A DNA stretch of 6,046 bases from Thiobacillus sp. (GTDB taxonomy: Bacteria; Pseudomonadota; Gammaproteobacteria; Burkholderiales; Thiobacillaceae). A model generated the notes under the pieces. It did no database searches, had not been told where the DNA came from, and saw nothing but the letters and a program-made list of their open reading frames with translations. The DNA lies in NCBI RefSeq assembly GCF_024708915.1, contig NZ_JANJXQ010000147.1:1-6046 (forward strand), read 5' to 3'. Below, in pieces: positions 1-6,046 of this stretch. How positions within the stretch are numbered: position 1 is the first letter of the stretch; each line of letters begins with the position of its first letter. The position numbers were made by a program, and so were the translations under genes.

Positions 1-234
1 GTGCTGTGGGAAGGCCAGGACGTGCTGCAGCTGCCGACCAGCGCGTTGTTCCGGCAGGGTGAGGGCTGGGCGGCGTTCGTGATCGATGGCCGCCGCGCAC
101 GCCTGGCGCCGGTCGGGCTCGGCCAGCGCGCCGGGCTCGCCACCGAGGTGCTGTCAGGACTTGCGGCCGGCGACAAGGTGGTCGCGCACCCCGACGAGAC
201 GATCAAGGACGGCGTGCGGGTGAAACCGCGCTAG
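1..234 (+). CDS. HlyD/RND-type efflux periplasmic adaptor subunit, C-terminal fragment
   Basis: The frame is open from the first base, so this is the last 77 codons of a gene that begins outside the window; the GTG at base 1 is an internal valine, not a start. The fragment carries the pattern seen at the end of membrane-fusion proteins: a LPTSALFRQG segment (residues 11-20, the strand returning from the beta-barrel), an AFVIDGRRARLAPVGLG stretch, and a membrane-proximal end with EVLSGLAAGDKVVAHP and GVRVKPR. In this family the adaptor bridges an inner-membrane pump and an outer-membrane channel in the periplasm. Substrate and partner pump cannot be told, because the lipoyl, hairpin and signal regions are missing and no pump gene is visible downstream. 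The stop TAG (232-234) overlaps the stop of the converging gene. The family call is fairly secure; a HlyD-type adaptor of another transporter class is the main alternative. Confidence 0.8.
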   Translation: MLWEGQDVLQLPTSALFRQGEGWAAFVIDGRRARLAPVGLGQRAGLATEVLSGLAAGDKVVAHPDETIKDGVRVKPR

Positions 235-857
235 GCCTGCTTCAGAATCGCTTCGACCTCCGCATCCTCGACCTGCGGAAAATCCGCATAGAACTGTCCC
301 ACCGCCTGGAAGTGCATCGGCGTCGACAGGCACACCACCTCGTCGGCGTAGGGCCGGATCTTCTTCAGCGTGTCTGCTGGCGCCACCGGCACCGCGCAGA
401 CCAGGCGCGCCGGCTTCTGCGCGCGCAGCGCATGCAGCGCGGAAATCATCGTCGCCCCTGTGGCCAGCCCGTCGTCGATCACGATGACGGTGCGCCCGGC
501 CGGGTCGATCGGTGGCCTGAGCGGGGTGTACTGCGCCCGCCGTTTTCTGATGGTATCGAGCTGGGTCTGCTTCTCCTGGGCCAGGTAGGCCGGTGTGCCG
601 CCGACGGATTCGGCGTAGTCGGCAATATAGCTCCAGCCCGATTCGTCGATCGAGCCGACGGCGAACTCCGGATTGAACGGCGCGCGCAGCTTGCGCACCA
701 GCACCACGTCGAGCTCGCCATCCAGCGCCTGGGCCAGTCGCAGTCCCATCGGCACCGCTCCGCGCGGGATGGCGAGGATCAGCGGATGCTGGCCCTTGTA
801 GGCCGCCAGCGCGACAGCCAGCCGGTCGGCGGCCTGATGACGGTTGGCGAAGACCAT
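231..857 (-). CDS. Predicted phosphoribosyltransferase (PRTase type I fold)
   Basis: A 208-residue protein with the PRPP-binding loop VIVIDDGLATGATM at residues 124-137: two acidic residues followed by the GxxTGxT-like turn that holds the ribose-phosphate of PRPP. Before it come a PRGAVPMG segment (31-38) and VRKLRAPFNPEFAVGSIDE (54-72), as in the stand-alone predicted phosphoribosyltransferases of the COG1926 type, which are usually of about this length. It is expected to be cytoplasmic. The base it would join to PRPP is unknown for most members, and some relatives are fused to hydrolases, so no pathway is assigned. The ATG at 857 is preceded by AAGGGG (complement of 863-868) at 5 nt spacing, which decides the start over the out-of-frame ATG five bases upstream. 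Its stop shares a CTAG with the converging adaptor gene. Family confident, substrate unknown. Confidence 0.88.
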   Translation of the reverse strand: MVFANRHQAADRLAVALAAYKGQHPLILAIPRGAVPMGLRLAQALDGELDVVLVRKLRAPFNPEFAVGSIDESGWSYIADYAESVGGTPAYLAQEKQTQLDTIRKRRAQYTPLRPPIDPAGRTVIVIDDGLATGATMISALHALRAQKPARLVCAVPVAPADTLKKIRPYADEVVCLSTPMHFQAVGQFYADFPQVEDAEVEAILKQA

Positions 858-956
858 GGCATCCCCTTGTTTATTTCCACGCTTTCATCTTAGGCGCGGT
901 GGGAGGCTTGGTGGCGGATGGCGGTCTGAACGGCTGAACCGGCCAGCCGCATCGGT

Positions 957-962
957 TACACT
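957..962 (+). promoter_or_regulatory. Possible -10 element for the HIT gene
   Basis: TACACT matches the sigma-70 -10 consensus at 4 of 6 positions and lies about 100 bp before the HIT start codon. The hexamer 17 bp upstream (CTGAAC, 934-939) is poor. This is a weak candidate and the only one I noted in the divergent gap of about 200 bp between 858 and 1060, which otherwise holds nothing recognisable. Confidence 0.25.
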
Positions 963-1060
963 CGGTTCAAAAGAGGCGCCCGGCCGCGCTTCCGGCCGTG
1001 CAAGCAGCGCGCCGGGGCTGTTGCCCCCATTTTCCGACCGCAAGACGAGTACACCCAGGC

Positions 1061-1453
1061 ATGTCCCCATCCAATCCCAAACCCTGTCCCTTTTGCAAGC
1101 TTGACCCCCATCGCATCCTTGTCGAGGACGAGCTTGTCGTCGCTTACCGGGACGGCTTTCCGGTTTCGCTCGGCCACACCGTCATCATTCCGCGCCGCCA
1201 TTTCGCCACCCTGTTCGAGGCCAGCGAAGCCGAGCAGGCCGCCTTGCTGAAGATGATGGCGCAGGCAAAAGACCTGCTGGACAGGCACCACCAGCCGGAC
1301 GGCTACAACATCGGCATCAACCATGGCCAGGCCGGCGGGCAGACCGTGCCGCATCTGCATATTCACCTGATTCCGCGTTACCGCGGCGACAAGGAAGACC
1401 CGCGCGGCGGAGTGCGCTGGGTGCTGCCGGACAAGGCCAAGTACTGGGCCTGA
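1061..1453 (+). CDS. HIT family protein (histidine-triad nucleotide hydrolase/transferase)
   Basis: A 130-residue protein with the complete histidine-triad signature HLHIHL (His98, His100, His102) inside NIGINHGQAGGQTVPHLHIH (residues 83-102). The central triad histidine is the nucleophile that attacks the alpha-phosphate of nucleotide substrates in this superfamily. An N-terminal CPFC (Cys9-Cys12) resembles the partial zinc site of many bacterial HIT proteins. The protein is small and has no signal sequence or membrane segment, so it is probably a cytoplasmic dimer. The exact substrate (AppnA, AMP-NH2-type or other nucleotidyl compounds) cannot be read from sequence. The frame is open upstream to an ATG at 998, but those 21 extra residues are arginine-rich and unlike the family, which normally begins a few residues before CPFC; ATG 1061 is therefore preferred despite a weak Shine-Dalgarno. 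It stands alone, and the accessory block starts right after its stop. Confidence 0.9.
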   Translation: MSPSNPKPCPFCKLDPHRILVEDELVVAYRDGFPVSLGHTVIIPRRHFATLFEASEAEQAALLKMMAQAKDLLDRHHQPDGYNIGINHGQAGGQTVPHLHIHLIPRYRGDKEDPRGGVRWVLPDKAKYWA

Positions 1454-1479
1454 AAAAAGACCGATTGGGCGGGCGCCTG

Positions 1480-2162
<683 letters not shown>

Positions 2163-2163
<1 letters not shown>

Positions 2164-2597
2164 TGCTGTACTTCGACACCAGCTTCTTGGCCCCACTCAT
2201 CCTCGAAGAAGCCACCAGCGCCAAAATCGAGGCTTTTTTCGCCAAGCTCCCAGTGGGGGAGCTGTACGTTAGCCACTGGACCCGCGTCGAGTTCGCCAGC
2301 CTTGTCGCGCGCGAAGTCAGGATGGGCGGTTTCGCGGAGTCTGACGCGTTGCTGACCATTGCCCAGTTCGACGAACTGGTGACCGAGTCATTCCAGGTCG
2401 TGGCGCCCGGTGTCGCGGACTACGAACTCGCCAAGGAGTACATCCAGAACTTCGCCACCAAGCTGCGGGCCGGCGACGCGCTGCACCTGGCTATCGCCCA
2501 TAACAACGGAGCAAAGACCCTCTACACCCTGGACGAGGGCCTCTTGCATGCGGCCAAGCTCATGAAGGTCCACGCCAGCCGAGGCATCAAAACCTAG
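2163..2597 (+). CDS. PIN-domain toxin (VapC-like ribonuclease)
   Basis: A 144-residue protein, the usual size of VapC-type toxins. The four acidic positions of the PIN active site are all present: Asp5 in LYFDTSFL, Glu43 in TRVEFASL, Asp105 in LRAGDALHLA and Asp124 in LYTLDEGLL. These coordinate Mg2+/Mn2+ for single-strand RNA cleavage, and in characterised VapCs the targets are tRNAs or rRNA; the target here is unknown. All four acidic residues are intact, so the toxin is probably active. ATG 2163 overlaps the antitoxin stop by one base and has GAGGGG (2152-2157) 5 nt ahead; a TTG at 2160 in the same frame is a less likely start. It is paired with a Phd/YefM antitoxin rather than a VapB-fold protein, a combination common among PIN modules. 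Confidence is high for the family and moderate for in vivo toxicity. Confidence 0.92.
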
Positions 2598-2623
2598 CCC
2601 CAACCGACCGCCGTGAACTAACA

Positions 2624-2706
2624 ATGAATCGCCCCGGCTTTCCTAGACACTTTCGAGCCGGTTGAAATACTGCTTCCGAACTCTACCGGAGAAGAGCTCT
2701 CAATGC
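2624..2706 (+). mobile_element. Probable end fragment of an IS3-family insertion sequence
   Basis: The segment starts TGAATCGCCCCGGCTTTCCT and continues with TAGACACTTT, which resembles from memory the terminal inverted repeat of IS3-family elements (IS51-like group). It is followed by an untranslated leader, a purine-rich ACCGGAGAAG that would serve as ribosome binding site, and an ATG at 2703 where the first transposase frame would begin. Transposase sequence does not follow: within about 35 bp the sequence runs into the tRNA terminator. So at most one end survives and the element is dead. An internal CCGGCT/AGCCGG inverted repeat (2634-2639 and 2656-2661) is also present. The assignment rests on remembered similarity and has not been checked against a database. 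Confidence 0.42.
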
Positions 2707-2741
2707 TGATCCCCCAACCATCTATACAGACCCGGAAAAGC

Positions 2742-2765
2742 AAAAAAGCCACCCCGAAGGATGGC
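2742..2765 (-). terminator. Rho-independent terminator of tRNA-Asn (UUCG loop)
   Basis: On the minus strand GCCATCC pairs with GGGTGGC over 7 bp (one G-U) around a TTCG loop closed by C-G, the extra-stable tetraloop, and is followed at once by six T. It starts 18 bp beyond the tRNA 3' end. It probably also ends any transcript reading through from the polymerase gene. Confidence 0.88.
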
Positions 2766-2783
2766 CTAAGTGCTTGCTATGTC

Positions 2784-2859
2784 TGGCTCCCCGACCTGGG
2801 CTCGAACCAGGGACCTGCGGATTAACAGTCCGTCGCTCTACCGACTGAGCTATCGGGGA
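2784..2859 (-). tRNA. tRNA-Asn (anticodon GTT), CCA encoded
   Basis: A 76-nt cloverleaf. The acceptor strands TCCCCGA and TCGGGGA pair perfectly, with discriminator G and an encoded CCA. The D-arm reads AGCTCAGTCGGTAGAGC. The anticodon arm GACGGACTGTTAATCCGC places GTT in the loop, reading AAC and AAU (asparagine). The T-arm contains GGTTCGAGCC. All expected conserved bases are present, so it should be functional. It has its own promoter just behind the stop codon of the polymerase gene and its own terminator. The accessory block with the TA operon and the IS fragment lies on its 3' side, where tRNA-directed integration would put acquired DNA, but I found no second copy of the tRNA 3' end in the window. 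Confidence 0.97.
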
Positions 2860-2872
2860 ATGGGAAGCGCGC

Positions 2873-2901
2873 ATTCTAGTGATGGCGGGCGATTCGGTCA
2901 A
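2873..2901 (-). promoter_or_regulatory. Promoter of tRNA-Asn
   Basis: On the minus strand TTGACC (complement of 2896-2901, 5 of 6 to consensus) and TAGAAT (complement of 2873-2878, 5 of 6) are separated by exactly 17 bp. A GCGCGC discriminator follows, typical of stable-RNA promoters under stringent control. The -35 begins only 3 bp after the polymerase stop codon. Confidence 0.88.
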
Positions 2902-2904
2902 CCC

Positions 2905-4140
2905 TCAGCCGTCATTTTCCACCTGCAATTCGGGGACGTGGCTGAAGGCGATGCGCATCGGCGCGGCGCCGCGGCCATGGTGGGCGCCGCCGAAGTAGAG
3001 GGTGTTGGGGCCGTAGCGCTGGTTGATCCGGTCGAGCACGCTGTTGAGGGTTTCGTGCCGGTCGCCGGGGTCGAACAGGTCGCGCGTGACCTGGCTGTGC
3101 TCGACCAGGCCGGTGAGGGCGACGCCGACCTTGAGGATGGGGCTGGGGTCGGGCGGGCGGCGCTGCCACAGTTCGGCCAGCACGGGGTTGAACTGGAGGG
3201 TGTCGGCGTGCGGCGAGAAGCGTGCCTGGTCGACCCAACGGGGGTGGCCGGCGGTGCTTTTCAGGTAGTGCAGATGCAGGCCGAGGCCGCCGGCGCAGTA
3301 GCCGTAGTGGCGCAGCCGCATGGCGGCCTTGTGCAGCAGGCGGTAGAGCACGGCAATGGCGGAATCGGGGTCGCGCAGCTCGGGCGCCAGCACGTGCGAA
3401 TGGCCGACGCTGGAGCGCTGGGTGGGGGTGGCGGCGACATTTTCGCCGCGCAGTTTGGCGTAATAGCGCTCACCTTCGACGCCGCCCCAGGCATGGCGCA
3501 GGGTGTCGCGGCTGGCGGCGCAGAGTTGCTCGACGCTGTGGATGCCGAGCTGCTTGAGGCGCTGTTCCATGGCGCGGCCGATGCCGTTGAGCGCGCCGAG
3601 CTTGATGCCATACAGCCGCTGCGGCAACTCGTGCTGGCGGATCACCACCAGCCCGTCCGGTTTCTGCATGTTGGACGCGGTCTTGGCGAGAAAGCGGTTG
3701 GGCGCGATGCCGACCGAGCTGTGCAGCACCTCGCCGACCTGATCGTAGATCGCCTGCTTGATCTGGCGGCCGAGTTTGACGGCCCTGGCTTCCTCGCGCT
3801 CGCTGCCCATCAGATCGCAGGCCATTTCGTCGATCGACAGCACGGCGGAAACCGGAGTGCACGACTCCACGGCAGCGACGATGCGGTGGTGGATTTCCAC
3901 GTAGACAGACGGCCGCGCCTGGACGAAAACGATGTCGCGGCACAGCTTGCGGGCCTGCCATACCGGGGTGCCGGTACGGATGCCGAAGCGCTTGGCGTCG
4001 ATACTGGCGGCGATGCAGCAGGTGGTGTCGGCCATTACCGGCAGCACGCCGACCGGGCGGCCGCGCAGCTCGGGCCGCAGCTGCTGCTCGACCGAGGCGA
4101 AGAAGGAATTGAGATCGACGTAAAGCGAATACAGGGCCAT
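2905..4140 (-). CDS. Y-family translesion DNA polymerase (DinB/UmuC superfamily)
   Basis: A 411-residue error-prone polymerase of the family that copies past damaged bases. The palm opens with YVDLNSFFASVEQQ (7-20), giving catalytic Asp9 and an aromatic pair at 13-14 where the steric gate lies; the second catalytic pair is Asp104-Glu105 in LSIDEMACDL. SSVGIAPNRFLAKTASNMQK (141-160) and KPDGL are the usual palm/fingers signature, GALNGIGRAMEQRL (182-195) is the helix-hairpin-helix of the thumb, and the little finger follows (about 241-350). The front looks DinB-like, but the end (SQVTRDLFD, then LNSVLDRINQRYGPNTLYFGG) resembles the UmuC tail. SQVTRDLF aligns with the clamp-binding QLNLF of UmuC in degenerate form. 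The start ATG 4140 puts the VD motif at the usual distance; upstream in-frame residues are unlike the family and the Shine-Dalgarno is weak. No umuD or recA partner is visible. A LexA box lies about 70 bp upstream, suggesting SOS induction. Confidence 0.9.
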   Translation of the reverse strand: MALYSLYVDLNSFFASVEQQLRPELRGRPVGVLPVMADTTCCIAASIDAKRFGIRTGTPVWQARKLCRDIVFVQARPSVYVEIHHRIVAAVESCTPVSAVLSIDEMACDLMGSEREEARAVKLGRQIKQAIYDQVGEVLHSSVGIAPNRFLAKTASNMQKPDGLVVIRQHELPQRLYGIKLGALNGIGRAMEQRLKQLGIHSVEQLCAASRDTLRHAWGGVEGERYYAKLRGENVAATPTQRSSVGHSHVLAPELRDPDSAIAVLYRLLHKAAMRLRHYGYCAGGLGLHLHYLKSTAGHPRWVDQARFSPHADTLQFNPVLAELWQRRPPDPSPILKVGVALTGLVEHSQVTRDLFDPGDRHETLNSVLDRINQRYGPNTLYFGGAHHGRGAAPMRIAFSHVPELQVENDG

Positions 4141-4165
4141 GGGGTGCGCCAGGGGAACACTGAAT

Positions 4166-4194
4166 CGTCGCTTCGGCTTTTCGCCGGGGTGACG
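4166..4194 (-). other. Possible leader hairpin of the polymerase mRNA
   Basis: On the minus strand CGTC and CGGC pair with GCCG and GACG around a GAAAA loop, with a 4-nt internal loop between the two stems. It lies between the LexA box and the start codon and lacks a T-run, so it is not a terminator. It may affect translation, but its stability is modest. Confidence 0.25.
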
Positions 4195-4208
4195 GCTGAT
4201 GTTAAATG

Positions 4209-4228
4209 TAGTGTATATCCATACAGTA
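4209..4228 (-). promoter_or_regulatory. LexA binding site (SOS box) upstream of the Y-family polymerase
   Basis: Read on the plus strand the site is TAGTGTATATCCATACAGTA. It matches the gammaproteobacterial/betaproteobacterial LexA consensus CTGT-N8-ACAG except for one base in one arm (GTGT instead of CTGT, plus strand), and the flanking TA bases fit as well. It closely resembles the E. coli sulA SOS box. It lies in the 98-bp gap between the membrane-protein gene and the polymerase, about 70 bp before the polymerase ATG, with TATACT and TACACT (minus strand) overlapping it as candidate -10 elements. Site and target gene support each other. Confidence 0.8.
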
Positions 4229-4238
4229 TATTCGATCC

Positions 4239-5519
4239 TCAGCCCGGGTTCGCCAGATTCATCCGCTCCAGCCGCTGGCACAGGACGTCGATGATGCGGC
4301 GCGACAGCGGGGCGGAATGGCGCATCAGTTCTTCCAGCGTCTGCGGCGGCAGCGCCAGCACGGTGATCTCGCCGTCGGCGACGACCGAGGCGGTGCGTTT
4401 TTCGTTCAGCAGATAGGCCATTTCGCCGAACAGCTGGCCTTCGTTGAGTTCGCCCAGGCGGCGGCGCCCGCCGTCGGTATTCTTGTACACCGTGGCGCGG
4501 CCGGCGTAGAGAAAATAGGCGATTTTCGAGTCATCGCCTTCCTCGATCAGCGCATGGCCGGCGGGGTGCACCTGGCCGTATTTTTCCAGCAGGCGGTGGC
4601 TGTCGCCGAAGACGTAGCCTTCGAGCTTGCCGGCGCCCTCGCCGCTGCCGCCGAGGAACAGCTTTTCCAGCGCGGTGATGTCGGCCTTGCCGTAGGCGTA
4701 CAGCGCCTGCGCCCACAGATACAGTAGCAGGAAGGCGAAATAGCCGCCGATCAGCACGAACACCACGCCGCCGAGCGCGCCGTACAGACTGTGGTAGTTC
4801 TCCAGCTTGAAGAAGGCGCCGAACAGCATCAGCAGCAGCCCCAGGCTCACGGTCGCGGCGAGCGCGAACACGGCGGCGTCGCGCGCGCGCGGATGCCGCC
4901 GCGGCAGCCGCCAGTAGGCTGTGAACAGCAGCGCCCACACCATGACAAAGCCGAACAGCGAGTTGAGCGCCTGCAGGATCTGCACATTGCCGGTGCCGAT
5001 GAAGTCATTCTGCGCCAGGAAGGACAGCGTGACCTGGGCCAGCGCGGCCATCCCCATCAGCAGGAACAGCACCGGCAGGATGATCAGCGGCAGCACCCAC
5101 GACACCACCAGATTGCGCTTGGTCCGGTCGGGAAAAATGATGCGGAAAGCTCCCTGCATGGTGTTGACCAGCCCGCGCGACGACAGCACCAGGGTGACCA
5201 GGCCGACGCCGCCGGCCGCGAGTTGGGTTTGCCGCGGAATGAAGCCGAGCGCGGTGAGGCTGTCCAGTTGCATCTGGTCGTAGAGCGCGGCCATCAGGAT
5301 GGTGGCCGGCACCGAATTTTCGGCAACATGCCCCAGCAGTTGCAGGGCGTAGCTCAGCAGCAGCAGCAGCGGGGTGGCCGACAGCAGGAAGTAGAACGCC
5401 GTTGCCGCGGCATGGTTGGCGAGGCCGTTCTGGTTGAACAGGCGCGCGGTGGTGTAGGCAAGCTGAAGCAGCCAGCTCAGGGTACCGCGGGTGGGGGGCA
5501 GGTCGGGGATGCGGAACAT
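4239..5519 (-). CDS. YihY/BrkB-family inner-membrane protein fused to a C-terminal cyclic-nucleotide-binding domain
   Basis: A 426-residue two-part protein. Residues about 15-280 are a YihY/BrkB membrane domain: an N-terminal FNQNGLANHAAATAFYFLLS (28-47) with the family's small-residue/aromatic run, then about six hydrophobic segments (roughly 38-63, 100-115, 138-162, 183-203, 214-238, 246-277). Despite old labels (virulence factor, ribonuclease BN), the biochemical role of this family is not settled. Residues about 305-420 form a cyclic-nucleotide-binding domain: EEGDDSKIAYFLYAGRATVY, then GQLFGEMAYL and NEKRTASVVA. Glu366 and Arg375 match the canonical ribose and phosphate contacts of cAMP/cGMP sites, so ligand binding is plausible. 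The orientation puts the sensor in the cytoplasm. ATG 5519 has AGGTAGG (complement of 5528-5534) 8 nt ahead. The gene ends 98 bp before the polymerase, and the SOS box lies between them, so the two are probably transcribed separately. Confidence 0.88.
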   Translation of the reverse strand: MFRIPDLPPTRGTLSWLLQLAYTTARLFNQNGLANHAAATAFYFLLSATPLLLLLSYALQLLGHVAENSVPATILMAALYDQMQLDSLTALGFIPRQTQLAAGGVGLVTLVLSSRGLVNTMQGAFRIIFPDRTKRNLVVSWVLPLIILPVLFLLMGMAALAQVTLSFLAQNDFIGTGNVQILQALNSLFGFVMVWALLFTAYWRLPRRHPRARDAAVFALAATVSLGLLLMLFGAFFKLENYHSLYGALGGVVFVLIGGYFAFLLLYLWAQALYAYGKADITALEKLFLGGSGEGAGKLEGYVFGDSHRLLEKYGQVHPAGHALIEEGDDSKIAYFLYAGRATVYKNTDGGRRRLGELNEGQLFGEMAYLLNEKRTASVVADGEITVLALPPQTLEELMRHSAPLSRRIIDVLCQRLERMNLANPG

Positions 5520-5597
5520 CGCGCTAGCCTACCTGCACAGGCAGTGGGAGGCCAGTAGCACGTTGGGGCGGGGGCGGATGGCCACCATGGCATCTTG

Positions 5598-5671
5598 TGT
5601 AGGAGGCCCGCCTCGGGCCGATTCGCACCCATGCACGCTCCACGGTCGCGGCCCGCGGCGGGCCTCCTACA
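5598..5671. repeat. REPIN: two inverted REP elements forming a long hairpin
   Basis: The outer arms TGTAGGAGGCCCGCC (5598-5612) and its exact complement (5657-5671) pair over 15 bp; after one mismatch a further 7 bp pair (5614-5620 with 5649-5655), leaving a 28-nt loop. Each arm is itself a REP: a GTAG head followed by its own small palindrome, GGCCCG-CCT-CGGGCC on the left and GGCCCG-CCG-CGGGCC (read on the minus strand) on the right. The GTAG-headed inverted pair is the layout of REPINs mobilised by RAYT (TnpA-REP) transposases. It lies in the 191-bp gap downstream of the aminotransferase and upstream of the membrane-protein gene; it has no T-run. Confidence 0.8.
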
Positions 5672-5710
5672 GGTCCGGCGGCGCTGCGGGAAGCCCGCGA
5701 GGGGAACGGC

Positions 5711-6046
5711 TCAGGCCATCGCCTGAGCGATGCGCTTGAGCGCCTTTTCCAGGTTGCTCTGCGAGGTGGCGAACGACAGGCGGATGTAGCCTTCGGCGCC
5801 GAAGGCCGAGCCGGGGACGACGGCGACGTCGGCCGATTCCAGCAGGTATTCGGAGAAGGCGATGTCGGTCGGCTGCTCGATGACGTCGCGCGCCAGCAGG
5901 TTCATGATCGCCGGGCGCACGTCGGGGAAGGCGTAGAAGGCGCCACCGCTGTCGACGCACTTGAAGCCGGGAATGGCGTTGAGCGCGTCGACGACGTAGC
6001 GGTGGCGTGCCTTGAAGGCGTCGAGCATCGGGATGATGCAACCCTG
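5711..6046 (-). CDS. Class I/II PLP-dependent aminotransferase (aspartate aminotransferase type), C-terminal fragment
   Basis: The last 111 codons of a gene that enters from beyond the right edge; the frame is open to base 6046 and the ATG at 6028 is internal. The fragment is the small domain of a fold-type I aminotransferase: CIIPMLDAFKARHRYVVDAL, IPGFKCVDSGGAFYAFPDV, a helix with IAFSEYLLESADVAVVPGSA, and FGAEGYIRLSFATS. The arginine in YIRLSFA is the residue that binds the substrate alpha-carboxylate in this family. The sequence is closest to the bacterial aspartate aminotransferases of the Thermus/Bacillus-like class. The PLP lysine lies outside the window, so the amino-acid specificity (aspartate, or a broader aspartate/prephenate type) is unproven. 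It ends in NLEKALKRIAQAMA. A short GCGGG-AAG-CCCGC hairpin (5686-5698) and the REPIN follow its stop; no classical terminator is seen. Confidence 0.88.
   Translation of the reverse strand, partial: QGCIIPMLDAFKARHRYVVDALNAIPGFKCVDSGGAFYAFPDVRPAIMNLLARDVIEQPTDIAFSEYLLESADVAVVPGSAFGAEGYIRLSFATSQSNLEKALKRIAQAMA

Noticed and set aside
312..893. Plus-strand open frame of 193 codons.
   Set aside because: It is the shadow of the phosphoribosyltransferase, which has an intact PRPP motif and a good ribosome binding site.
2770..4416. Long open frame of 548 codons on the plus strand through the tRNA and polymerase.
   Set aside because: It starts next to the tRNA, is antisense to a polymerase with all its motifs, and has the alanine/glycine/valine-rich composition of a GC-rich shadow frame.
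4791..5558. Plus-strand open frame rich in Gln/His/Arg.
   Set aside because: It is antisense to the membrane domain; the Gln/His runs are the complement of Leu codons in the transmembrane segments.
5529..5588. Tiny minus-strand frame (ATG at 5588, TAG at 5529) just before the membrane-protein gene.
   Set aside because: Nineteen residues, no clear ribosome binding site and no recognisable sequence; chance is the simpler explanation.
5686..5698. Hairpin GCGGG-AAG-CCCGC downstream of the aminotransferase.
   Set aside because: The stem is only 5 bp and has no T-run, so it is not supported as a terminator.

Overview
The window is GC-rich bacterial chromosome. Gene content, codon use and the style of the tRNA promoter point to a proteobacterium, most likely a betaproteobacterium, but no marker in the window fixes the genus. 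Both ends cut through genes: an efflux adaptor C-terminus on the left and an aminotransferase C-terminus on the right.

Left housekeeping block (1-1453): the tail of a HlyD/RND-type periplasmic adaptor (+) converges on a predicted phosphoribosyltransferase (-), and the two stop codons share one CTAG palindrome. After a gap of about 200 bp comes a HIT-family nucleotide hydrolase/transferase (+).

Accessory block (about 1480-2710): a decayed antitoxin copy (start codon lost, 2-nt deletion) lies upstream of an intact Phd/YefM antitoxin-PIN (VapC-like) toxin operon. The homology of the relic reaches into the promoter/operator region. It is followed by what looks like one end of an IS3-family insertion sequence. 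The block lies beside a tRNA-Asn gene, a usual place for acquired DNA.

Right block (2742-6046, all on -): tRNA-Asn(GTT) has an almost textbook promoter and a UUCG-loop terminator. Upstream of it is a Y-family translesion DNA polymerase with a near-consensus LexA (SOS) box before its start. Next is an inner-membrane YihY/BrkB-family protein fused to a C-terminal cyclic-nucleotide-binding domain. A REPIN (two inverted REP palindromes with GTAG heads) separates it from the C-terminal part of an aspartate-type class I aminotransferase.

No large undescribed system is evident. The points most worth a second look are the SOS-linked Y-polymerase with mixed DinB/UmuC features and no UmuD partner in view, the BrkB-cNMP fusion, the REPIN, and the antitoxin relic that shares operator-like repeats with the live TA operon.
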